A stretch of 14,296 nt of DNA from Gammaproteobacteria bacterium (GTDB lineage Bacteria > Pseudomonadota > Gammaproteobacteria > Xanthomonadales > Xanthomonadaceae). A program made the position numbers and the translations under genes. The notes beneath the pieces were generated by a model. It did no database searches, was not told the origin of the DNA, and saw nothing but the letters and a program-made list of their open reading frames with translations. Positions 6,920-13,464 of this stretch are shown here, one piece after another (the stretch's first letter is position 1; each line of letters begins with the position of its first letter). The stretch spans positions 1-14,296 of the forward strand of contig JAUIJO010000056.1 in the NCBI GenBank assembly GCA_030431185.1. The letters are read 5' to 3'.

Positions 6920-8752
6920 ATGGTTTCCCTGCATCCCACCATCGCCGACGTCACCGACCGCATCCGCGCGCGCAGCCGCGATGCGCGATCGGCCTACCTC
7001 GCGCGGATCGATGCCGCCGCCGGGCAGGGACCGCACCGCGCGACCCTGTCGTGCGGCAACCTCGCCCATGGCTTCGCCGCGTGCGGGCCGGCCGACAAGG
7101 ACGCCTTGCGCGACGGCCGTGCGCCCAACCTGGGCATCGTCACGGCATACAACGACATGCTCTCGGCGCACCAGCCCTTCGAGCGCTTCCCGTTCCTGAT
7201 CAAGAATGCCGCGCGCAACGCCGGGGCCACCGCCCAGGTCGCCGGCGGCGTGCCCGCGATGTGCGACGGCGTCACCCAGGGCCGCGCCGGCATGGAGCTG
7301 AGCCTGTTCTCGCGCGACGTGATCGCGCTTTCGACGGCGGTCGCGCTCTCGCACGACATGTTCGACGCCGCGCTGTACCTCGGCGTCTGCGACAAGATCG
7401 TGCCGGGCCTGCTGATCGGGGCGCTGAGCTTCGGCCACCTGCCGGCCATCTTCGTGCCGGCCGGGCCGATGCCCTCGGGCATCCCCAACGAGGAGAAGTC
7501 GCGCGTGCGCCAGCGCTACGCCGAGGGCAAGGCGAGCCGCGAGGAGCTGCTGGAAGCCGAGTCGGCGAGCTACCACGCGCCCGGTACCTGCACCTTCTAC
7601 GGCACCGCCAATTCCAACCAGATGCTGATGGAGATCATGGGTCTGCACCTGCCGGGCGCCAGCTTCGTCAATCCGAACACCCCGCTGCGCGACGCCTTGA
7701 CCGCCGAGGCCGCGCGACGGGCGGCGGCGATCACCGCGCTGGGCGACGACTACCGGCCGGTCGGTCGGCTGATCGACGAGCGCGCCATCGTCAACGGGGT
7801 GGTGGGCCTGCATGCGACGGGCGGTTCGACCAACCATTTGTTGCACATCGTCGCGATCGCGGCGGCGGCGGGCATCCAGCTGCAGCTGGAGGATTTCGAC
7901 GCCCTGTCGTCGGTGGTGCCCCTGCTGGCCCGCGTGTATCCCAACGGCAGCGCCGACGTGAACCATTTCCATGCCGCCGGCGGGCTGGCCTTCATGATCG
8001 GCGAGCTGCTCGACGCCGGCCTGCTGCACGGTGATGTCGAAACCGTCGCCGGCCCCGGCCTCGCGCGCTACCGCGTGGAGGCCCGGCTCGACGAGGCGGG
8101 CGGCCTGGACCATGTGCCGGCCCCCGGACGCAGCGCCGCTCTCTCCGTGCTGCGTCCGGTGGCCGAGCCGTTCCGGGCCGACGGTGGGCTGCGCGTGCTG
8201 CGGGGCAACCTCGGCATCGGCGCGATCAAGGTCTCGGCGGTACCGGACGATCGGCAGGTGGTCGAGGCGCCGTGCCGGATCTTCAGCGAACAGGGCGAGG
8301 TCAAGCACGCCTTCGAGCAGGGCGAGCTCGACCGCGACGTCGTGGTGGTGGTGCGCTTCCAGGGCCCCCAGGCGAACGGCATGCCCGAGCTGCACCAGCT
8401 GACCCCGACCCTGGGCGTGCTGCAGAAGCGCGGCCATCGCGTGGCGCTGGTCACCGACGGCCGCATGTCCGGCGCATCCGGCCAGGTCCTGGCGGCGATC
8501 CACGTCAGTCCCGAAGCGGCCAGCGGTGGCCCGCTGGCGCGCCTGCGCGACGGCGACGTGGTCCGCGTCGACGCGGTCGCCGGCACCCTGGAGGCCCGGG
8601 TCGAAGCCGCCGAGTTCGACGCGCGTGAGCCGGCCAAGGCCGACCTGGCCAGCCACCATTCCGGGATGGGTCGGGAGTTGTTCGACCTGTTCCGCCGCGT
8701 CGCCGGTCCCGCCACGCGCGGGGCCAGCGCCTTCGACGAAACGATGCCCTGA
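6920..8752 (+). CDS. edd: Phosphogluconate dehydratase
   Basis: Dehydrates 6-phosphogluconate to 2-keto-3-deoxy-6-phosphogluconate, the defining Entner-Doudoroff step; a cytoplasmic iron-sulfur enzyme of the IlvD/Edd family. Its 610 residues compare with 603 in E. coli. The cluster cysteines are expected at C115 (MCDGVTQG), C157 (GVCDKIVPG) and C224 (GTCTFYGTANSNQ). Other family blocks are NDMLSAHQP (78-86), PNTPLRDAL (252-260) and VTDGRMSGASG near the C-terminus. The ATG at 6920 follows GAGGT with 4 nt spacing. It sits between pgl and eda in one operon. A long open frame on the opposite strand (6902-8797) is a high-GC shadow. Confidence 0.97.
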   Translation: MVSLHPTIADVTDRIRARSRDARSAYLARIDAAAGQGPHRATLSCGNLAHGFAACGPADKDALRDGRAPNLGIVTAYNDMLSAHQPFERFPFLIKNAARNAGATAQVAGGVPAMCDGVTQGRAGMELSLFSRDVIALSTAVALSHDMFDAALYLGVCDKIVPGLLIGALSFGHLPAIFVPAGPMPSGIPNEEKSRVRQRYAEGKASREELLEAESASYHAPGTCTFYGTANSNQMLMEIMGLHLPGASFVNPNTPLRDALTAEAARRAAAITALGDDYRPVGRLIDERAIVNGVVGLHATGGSTNHLLHIVAIAAAAGIQLQLEDFDALSSVVPLLARVYPNGSADVNHFHAAGGLAFMIGELLDAGLLHGDVETVAGPGLARYRVEARLDEAGGLDHVPAPGRSAALSVLRPVAEPFRADGGLRVLRGNLGIGAIKVSAVPDDRQVVEAPCRIFSEQGEVKHAFEQGELDRDVVVVVRFQGPQANGMPELHQLTPTLGVLQKRGHRVALVTDGRMSGASGQVLAAIHVSPEAASGGPLARLRDGDVVRVDAVAGTLEARVEAAEFDAREPAKADLASHHSGMGRELFDLFRRVAGPATRGASAFDETMP

Positions 8753-8762
8753 GGGGCGCCAA

Positions 8763-8793
8763 CCCTCCCTTGGGCCGGACGCCCGGGGGAGGG
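8763..8793 (+). other. Strong G/C hairpin in the edd-eda spacer
   Basis: CCCTCCC (8763-8769) pairs with GGGAGGG (8787-8793), two T-G wobbles continue the stem, and GGGC (8772-8775) pairs with GCCC (8781-8784) around the 5-nt loop CGGAC. The result is a 13-pair stem starting 11 bp after the edd stop codon. There is no T-run, so it is more likely a 3'-end stability or processing element than a terminator. A further G/C-rich stretch follows before the eda ribosome site. Confidence 0.6.
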
Positions 8794-8850
8794 GCATGCA
8801 CAGGCGCGCGGGCGGACCGGCCGGCGCGCGGACATTCCACGGAGACCCTG

Positions 8851-9480
8851 ATGACCCTGATCGAGAAAGTGCTGCACCTGGCCCCGGTGATTCCCGTGGT
8901 GGTGATCGAAGACGCCCGACACGCCGTGCCGCTGGCGCGCGCGCTGGTGGCCGGCGGCCTGCCGGTGATCGAAGTGACCCTGCGGACCGCGGCCGCGCTG
9001 GACGCGGTCCGCGCGATCGCCGATGAAGTCCCCGACGCGGTGATCGGCACCGGCACCGTGCGCCGTCCGGCCGACCTGGATGCGTCGGCGAAAGCGGGCG
9101 CGCGTTTCGCCGTGTCGCCGGGCGCCAGCCCCGACCTGGTCGCCGCCGCCCGCGGCCACGACGTGGGCTGGCTGCCCGGCGCGGCCACCGCCTCGGAGGC
9201 GATGACCCTGGCCGAGCAGGGCTTCGTGTTCCAGAAATTCTTCCCGGCCGAGGCCGCCGGCGGCACCGCCCTGCTGCGCAGCCTGCACGGGCCGATGCCG
9301 GAGATCCGCTTCTGCGCGACCGGCGGCATCGGCGTCAAGAACGCGCCGGATTACCTGGCCACGCCGAACGTGGCCTGCGTGGGCGGCTCGTGGTGCACCC
9401 CGGCGGCACTGATGCGCGCGGGCGACTGGCAAGCCATCGAAGCCCTGGCGCTGGCGGCGTCGCAGCTGCGGGGCGACTGA
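8851..9480 (+). CDS. eda: 2-keto-3-deoxy-6-phosphogluconate (KDPG) aldolase
   Basis: Cleaves KDPG to pyruvate and glyceraldehyde-3-P, completing the Entner-Doudoroff route. Its 209 residues match the small class I KDPG aldolases. IEVTLRT carries E41 and R45, GTGTV is at 66-70, and FQKFFPAEAAGG carries the Schiff-base K129; these correspond to E45 and K133 in E. coli. ATGGIG (156-161) binds the phosphate in relatives. The ATG at 8851 follows GGAG (8841-8844) with 6 nt spacing; the frame is open upstream to 8770 but that part has no family sequence. It is the last gene of the operon, with an unusually long 98-bp spacer after edd. It converges on the lacI gene 19 bp away. Confidence 0.96.
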   Translation: MTLIEKVLHLAPVIPVVVIEDARHAVPLARALVAGGLPVIEVTLRTAAALDAVRAIADEVPDAVIGTGTVRRPADLDASAKAGARFAVSPGASPDLVAAARGHDVGWLPGAATASEAMTLAEQGFVFQKFFPAEAAGGTALLRSLHGPMPEIRFCATGGIGVKNAPDYLATPNVACVGGSWCTPAALMRAGDWQAIEALALAASQLRGD

Positions 9481-9503
9481 GCGGCCGGCCGCGCCCCGCT
9501 CAG
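9477..9503. terminator. Possible bidirectional terminator between eda and lacI
   Basis: CTGAGCGG (9477-9484) pairs perfectly with CCGCTCAG (9496-9503). The arms contain the eda stop (TGA) and the complement of the lacI stop (TCA), so one inverted repeat joins the ends of two convergent genes. Inside is a 12-bp self-complementary stretch, GCGGCCGGCCGC (9481-9492), giving an alternative pairing. No T-run follows on either strand. Confidence 0.45.
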
Positions 9504-10540
9504 GCCTTGGGCCGCGGCGGCGCGGTCGATCCCCGGACCACCAGCACCGGGCTGAAACCCTCGTTGGGGTGGGTCTCGATGGGCGTTTCGTTGTCGCGCC
9601 GCAGTTCGGCGATCAAGCGGTAGGTGGCGTGGCGCGCGATCGCCTCGGTCGCCTGGCTGGCGGTGGTCAGCGGCGGCCAGGACTGCTTGGAGAAGGGGCT
9701 GTCCTCGAAGCCGGCGATGGACAGGTCGTAGGGGACGTTGAGGCCGCTCGAACGCGCCGCCGCCAGCACGCCGGCGGCGATCTCGTCGTTGCTGCCGAAG
9801 ATCGCGGTCGGCCGGTCGGGCAGCGCCAGCAGGCGACGTGCGCCGCGGAAGCCGTCGTCGAACGAGTAGTCGCCCGGCAGGACCAGGGTCTCGTCTTCGG
9901 CGATGCCGTAGTCGGCCAGCGCCTTGGCGTAGCCCTTGTAGCGCTCCCAGCTGGACTTGTGCGACGTGCCGCCCCAGAGGAAGCCGATGCGCTGGTGGCC
10001 CAGCTGGATCAGGTGCTCGGTGATGTCGTAGGCGGCATCGTGGTCGTCCACCCACACGCAGGGCGCGCCGTCGTGCGGATCGGCCGCCGCCGAGACGATG
10101 CGCACCAGCTTGATGTCCTGCGCGACGAGCTCCTTGACCAGGTCCATCTGTTCCGACATCGGCGGCGCCAGCACCAGGCCGGCCAGGCGCGCGCCCTGCA
10201 CGAGGTCGATCAGGTCGGCGGCCAGCATCGGCGAGGAGGCATCGCAGGGGTGGATCTGCAGGCCGTAGCCGGTCTCGCGGCAGGCCGACAGCACGCCGTT
10301 CTGCACGGCGATGATGTAGTAGGGATTCGGATTGTCGTAGACCACGCCCAGCGCGTAGGGCTGCGCGCTGCGCAGGCTGCGCGCCGACGGGTCGGGCCGG
10401 TAGCCCAGTTCGCTGATGGCCTGGTTGACCCGCTCCCGGGTGCGGGCGCGCACGCCCGGTTCGTCGTTGATGACCCGCGAAACGGTCTTCAGCGATACCT
10501 CGGCGCGCTCGGCGACATCTTTGATCGTGGGTCGGCGCAC
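9500..10540 (-). CDS. LacI-family sugar-responsive regulator
   Basis: A 346-residue LacI/GalR regulator. The helix-turn-helix is RRPTIKDVAERAEVSLKTVSR (about 2-22); the hinge PSARSLRS (51-58) has the minor-groove Leu. The periplasmic-binding-protein-like domain follows, with VYDNPNPYY (about 67-75) and FGSNDEIAAGVLAAA. I prefer the GTG at 10540, preceded by GAGGT 4 nt upstream, which places the N-terminus directly at the HTH; a further upstream GTG at 10603 would add 21 residues with no family support. It lies 81 bp after the symporter gene, probably in the same operon, and converges on eda. By neighbours it could be NagR of Xanthomonas-type GlcNAc regulons or a glucose-responsive regulator; the sequence alone does not decide. 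A LacI-type palindrome at 12159-12174 is its best candidate operator. Confidence 0.92.
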   Translation of the reverse strand: MRRPTIKDVAERAEVSLKTVSRVINDEPGVRARTRERVNQAISELGYRPDPSARSLRSAQPYALGVVYDNPNPYYIIAVQNGVLSACRETGYGLQIHPCDASSPMLAADLIDLVQGARLAGLVLAPPMSEQMDLVKELVAQDIKLVRIVSAAADPHDGAPCVWVDDHDAAYDITEHLIQLGHQRIGFLWGGTSHKSSWERYKGYAKALADYGIAEDETLVLPGDYSFDDGFRGARRLLALPDRPTAIFGSNDEIAAGVLAAARSSGLNVPYDLSIAGFEDSPFSKQSWPPLTTASQATEAIARHATYRLIAELRRDNETPIETHPNEGFSPVLVVRGSTAPPRPKA

Positions 10541-10605
10541 CGGAACCTCGGGTCTTGCGGCTGGATGGGCTAGCGTAACGCCGGCGGCGCGAACCGGGAA
10601 CACCG

Positions 10606-10621
10606 GTCGCGCCGCCGCGAC
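10606..10621 (-). other. Short perfect hairpin after the symporter stop codon
   Basis: GTCGCG (10606-10611) pairs with CGCGAC (10616-10621) around a 4-nt loop. It begins at the base right after the symporter stop codon on the transcribed strand and precedes lacI by about 65 bp. It has no T-run. It could lower read-through or adjust the relative amounts of symporter and regulator mRNA; this is inference. Confidence 0.4.
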
Positions 10622-11926
10622 TCAGGCCGCCTTCGGCAGGCCGGCGCGATGGCCGGCACGGGCGAAGTACCAGATATACAGGTAGCACGGCACCATCAGC
10701 ACCAGGAACACCCACTGGAAGTCATGCGACTGCTTGAAGTGGGCGAACAGCTGGGGGATCACCGCGCCACCGGCGATGCCCATGATCATGATCGCCGAGC
10801 CGCGCTCGGTGAAGCGGCCCAGGCCGCGGATCGCCAGCGGGAAGATCGCCGGCCACATCATCGCGTTGGCGAAGCCGAGCGCGGCGACGAAACCGACCGA
10901 GACATACCCCTTGGTCAGGAACGCCGCGACGGTGAACACGATGCCCAGCACCGCCGAGACCGCCAGGTAGCGCTCCTGGGAAATGAAGCGCGGGATCGCG
11001 ACCAGGCCGACCAGGTAGCCGGCCAGCATGCCGAACAGCGTCAGCGAGGTGAACAGCTTCGTGTGGTCGAGCGGCAGCCCCAGCGATTCGCCGTAGATGC
11101 CGATCGCATCGCCCGCCATGACCTCCACGCCCACGTACAGGAACAGGCAGGCCGCGCCCAGCCAGAGGTGCGGGTACTGGAACAGGCTGGTGCGCGAAGT
11201 CGCGCCCGCGGACGAAGGCGCTTCGGCGTTGGCTTCCTCCGGGCGGATCTCCGGCAGCGGGGAAAAGAGCACGCCCACCGCCACCAGGGCCAGCAGTCCG
11301 GCCATGATCATGTAGGGGTCGTGGATGCGCGAGGCGAACTCGTTGAGCAGGGCCTGCTTGGTCGGCTCGTCCGCGCTCGCCACCTGCGAGGCCAGGTCGC
11401 CCATGCCATGCAGCACCAGCGCGCCGATCACCAGCGGCGCGAGCATGCCGGCGAGCTTGTTGCAGATGCCCATCACGGCGATGCGCTGCGCGGCGCCCTC
11501 GATGGGGCCCAGGATCGAGATGTAGGGATTGGCCGCCGTCTGCAGGATCGCCAGGCCCGCGCCGATCACGAAGATGCCGGTCACGGCGCCGGGATAGAAG
11601 CGCTGGGTGGTGAACTGGCCGAACACGACCGCCCCGATCGCCATCACGAACAGGCCCAGCGCCATCCCCTTCTTCATGCCCGTCTTCTTCAGGATCAACG
11701 ACGAGGGCAGGGCCAGGAAGAAATACGAGAGATAGAACGCGGAGGGGATCAGGAAGGCCATCGACTCGCTGACGTCGAAGGCGAGCTTGGCGAAGCCGAT
11801 CAGCGGCCCGTTGAGCCAGGTGACGAAGCCGAACGTGAAGAACAGCAGGCCGATGATCGCGATCGACGCCAGGTGCCGCTGCGTGCCGCCATTGGCGGCG
11901 GCGCCAGGTGCAGTTGTGGATGACAT
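10622..11926 (-). CDS. nagP: MFS sugar:H+ symporter, FucP/GluP/NagP type
   Basis: Inner-membrane transporter of 434 residues with about 12 hydrophobic segments. Family motifs are FFTFGFVTWLNGPLI near the first helix, QTAANPYISILG in the fifth, GICNKLAG, FANAMMWPAIFPLAIRGLGRFT in the tenth, and GGAVIPQL. These mark the glucose/galactose/fucose porter branch, which includes NagP, the GlcNAc permease of Shewanella and Xanthomonas. The ATG at 11926 follows GGAGGGGAG (complement of 11935-11943); the frame is open to 12010, but those residues are not family-like. The neighbouring nag genes favour GlcNAc; the glucokinase and Entner-Doudoroff genes would equally fit a glucose porter (GluP), so the substrate is uncertain. 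Probably co-transcribed with lacI and divergent from glk. Confidence 0.85.
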   Translation of the reverse strand: MSSTTAPGAAANGGTQRHLASIAIIGLLFFTFGFVTWLNGPLIGFAKLAFDVSESMAFLIPSAFYLSYFFLALPSSLILKKTGMKKGMALGLFVMAIGAVVFGQFTTQRFYPGAVTGIFVIGAGLAILQTAANPYISILGPIEGAAQRIAVMGICNKLAGMLAPLVIGALVLHGMGDLASQVASADEPTKQALLNEFASRIHDPYMIMAGLLALVAVGVLFSPLPEIRPEEANAEAPSSAGATSRTSLFQYPHLWLGAACLFLYVGVEVMAGDAIGIYGESLGLPLDHTKLFTSLTLFGMLAGYLVGLVAIPRFISQERYLAVSAVLGIVFTVAAFLTKGYVSVGFVAALGFANAMMWPAIFPLAIRGLGRFTERGSAIMIMGIAGGAVIPQLFAHFKQSHDFQWVFLVLMVPCYLYIWYFARAGHRAGLPKAA

Positions 11927-12010
11927 GGAAACGGACTCCCCTCCGGACGGCGGGATGACCCGCCTGTGATATGCGCTGCCGAGGACGCCCGCGGCAGCCG
12001 TTGATGGCAC

Positions 12011-12021
12011 GTTGTCACAAC
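12011..12021. promoter_or_regulatory. GTTGT-C-ACAAC palindrome upstream of the symporter
   Basis: A perfect 11-bp palindrome (5-bp arms, one central base) about 85 bp upstream of the symporter start. TGTCACAACTT (12013-12023) recurs exactly at 12250-12260 on the same strand near the glucokinase start. GTTGTCA also matches half of the LacI-type site at 12159-12174, so this may be a secondary half-site. Confidence 0.35.
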
Positions 12022-12055
12022 TTTGTCCTGTAAGCCAGTGGATGGCTACAAGCTA

Positions 12056-12061
12056 CTTATA
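12056..12061 (-). promoter_or_regulatory. Possible -10 element for the symporter-lacI unit
   Basis: TATAAG on the minus strand, preceded by CCTG, is the best -10 hexamer in the spacer reading toward the symporter. I see no convincing -35 at the correct distance. Just downstream lies an imperfect inverted repeat GTAAGCCA...TGGCTAC (about 12030-12049). Confidence 0.25.
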
Positions 12062-12086
12062 CAGGCCTTTACGAGGCGAAAAGACA

Positions 12087-12118
12087 TGCTGCGACGCAGC
12101 AATTTCACGCTTTCGTGA
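12087..12118. promoter_or_regulatory. Two adjacent palindromes in the symporter-glk spacer
   Basis: TGCTGCG-A-CGCAGCA (12087-12101) is a perfect 15-bp palindrome. Three bases later TCACG-CTTT-CGTGA (12105-12118) is a second perfect inverted repeat. Together they sit midway between the divergent genes, where regulator sites are expected, but I cannot assign them to a protein family. The whole spacer 11927-12329 has no gene I can support and is visibly more A/T-rich around 12050-12180 than its surroundings. Confidence 0.4.
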
Positions 12119-12158
12119 CCGTTGTTAGCGGCTTTCGATGATTTTTTTGTCCGAACTG

Positions 12159-12174
12159 TTGACATCGTTGTCAA
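12159..12174. promoter_or_regulatory. Candidate LacI-family operator
   Basis: TTGACATCGTTGTCAA is a 16-bp palindrome with 7 of 8 symmetric pairs and a central CG, the form typical of LacI-family operators (TGACAnCGnTGTCA). It lies 156 bp before the preferred glk start and 233 bp before the symporter start. Its left arm TTGACA is also a perfect -35 hexamer for the glk direction, though no good -10 follows at 16-17 bp. The likely binder is the LacI regulator at 9500-10540. Confidence 0.6.
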
Positions 12175-12329
12175 AACTGAAGCAGTCTCGGCTCGCACAC
12201 CCGGGCGGGGAAAGGCGGAGGCCGGATGAAAGGGGAATGCAGCACGTCATGTCACAACTTCTTCAATCGCATGGATGTCAGCCCCTCGCGGGTGGACCGG
12301 CCCGGCAGTTCCCGTGGGATGAGGGCCGG

Positions 12330-13343
12330 ATGAGCGCAGCCGAACGCATCGCCTCCCCTGTCGGGGGGCGCTTCATCGCGGCGGACGTCGGCGGCACCCA
12401 TACCCGCGTCGGCCTGGTCCGCGCGGGCGCGCCCGGCGAATCGCCGATCGCGGTGCTGGCCCATCGCAAGTATGCCTGCGCCGACTACCCCGGCCTGGCC
12501 GAGATCCTGTCGGATTTCATCGCCAGCATCCCGGGCGGTGCCGGCCGCGTCGAGAGCGTGGCGATCGCCTGCGCCGGCGTGGTCCTCGACGACGCGGTCA
12601 TCAACGCCAACCTGAGCTGGAAGGTTTCGCTGTCCGAGCTGCGTCGCGCGCTGGGACTGGAACGCGTGCTGTTCATCAACGATTTCCAGGCCGCCGCCCA
12701 TGCCGCGCAATGCATGGACCCGGCCGACTCGACCCTGCTGACGCCGGGCATCGACGTCATCGAACCCGGTCCGGTGCTCGTGATCGGGCCGGGCACCGGC
12801 CTGGGCGCGGCCGTCCGCGTCCCGCATCGCGGCGGCACCGTCGTGCTGCCGACCGAGGCCGGCCACGCCGCGTTCTCGCCGGGCAACGCCCGCGAGATCG
12901 AGATCCTGCGCCAGCTGCAGCAGCGCGGCGCGCATGTCCCCAATGAAGACCTGGTCTCCGGGCCGGGCCTGGCCAACATCTATCGCGCCCTGTGCGCCAT
13001 CGACGGCACGCAGCCGGTCACCCTGGCCCCGGCGGGCATCACCGCCGCCGCGCGCGAGGGCGACGCGATCGCCCGCGAGGCGGTGCTGACCTTCTGCGCC
13101 CTGCTCGGCAGCGTGATCGGCGACCTGGCGGTGACCAGCAGCGCGCGCGCGGTGTTCATCGCCGGCGGGATCCTGCCGCAGCTGAAGGATTTCCTCGCAG
13201 ACAGCCAGTTCCTGGCGCGCCTGCGCGACAAGGGGGCGATGCAGCCGGTGCTCGAGCGGCTGCCGGTACGCCTGATCGAGAACGACCGGCTGGGCGTCAT
13301 CGGTGCCGCCAGCTGGTACCTGGAGCATGCGCGCACCGAGTGA
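12330..13343 (+). CDS. glk: Glucokinase
   Basis: Phosphorylates glucose to glucose-6-P with ATP; Glk family of the actin-like ATPase fold. In the 337-residue form, the phosphate-1 motif is DVGGTHTR (19-26), the catalytic base is expected at D118 in INDFQAAAH, the adenosine/phosphate-2 loop is GPGTGLGAA (153-161), and EAGHAAF (176-182) holds the sugar-binding Glu and His. E. coli Glk has 321 residues. The start at 12330 follows a GAGGG-like site (12321-12325); the frame is open to 12138, and ATGs at 12237 and 12249 would add 31 or 27 residues, so the start is not settled. It is divergent from the symporter and 121 bp upstream of the TonB receptor, probably one unit. It may accept other hexoses, but it is not of the ROK NagK type. 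Confidence 0.92.
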   Translation: MSAAERIASPVGGRFIAADVGGTHTRVGLVRAGAPGESPIAVLAHRKYACADYPGLAEILSDFIASIPGGAGRVESVAIACAGVVLDDAVINANLSWKVSLSELRRALGLERVLFINDFQAAAHAAQCMDPADSTLLTPGIDVIEPGPVLVIGPGTGLGAAVRVPHRGGTVVLPTEAGHAAFSPGNAREIEILRQLQQRGAHVPNEDLVSGPGLANIYRALCAIDGTQPVTLAPAGITAAAREGDAIAREAVLTFCALLGSVIGDLAVTSSARAVFIAGGILPQLKDFLADSQFLARLRDKGAMQPVLERLPVRLIENDRLGVIGAASWYLEHARTE

Positions 13344-13357
13344 ACCGCCGTAGCAAC

Positions 13358-13437
13358 GAAGCGCCGCCCGGTCCGCGCCGGTCGGCATCGACATCCCGGA
13401 CGACGCCAGCCCCGGCAAGAAGGGAAGCGCCGCCCGG
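13358..13437. repeat. 14-bp direct repeat in the glk-receptor spacer
   Basis: GAAGCGCCGCCCGG occurs exactly at 13358-13371 and at 13424-13437, both within the 121-bp spacer. The rest of the spacer is G/C-rich without a recognisable promoter. The second copy ends 11 bp before the receptor's ribosome site. It may be a regulatory or structural repeat, or a remnant of a small duplication. Confidence 0.4.
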
Positions 13438-13464
13438 ACACGAAACCGAGGGAGAGAGAACACC

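Noticed and set aside
6902..8797. A 631-codon minus-strand open frame opposite edd
   Set aside because: It is antisense to a clear Edd with all three cluster cysteines, and has low-complexity composition and no motifs.
12141..12147. The T-run at 12141-12147 as the tail of a terminator
   Set aside because: No stable G/C stem lies immediately before it on the plus strand, and no transcript is expected to end there between divergent genes.
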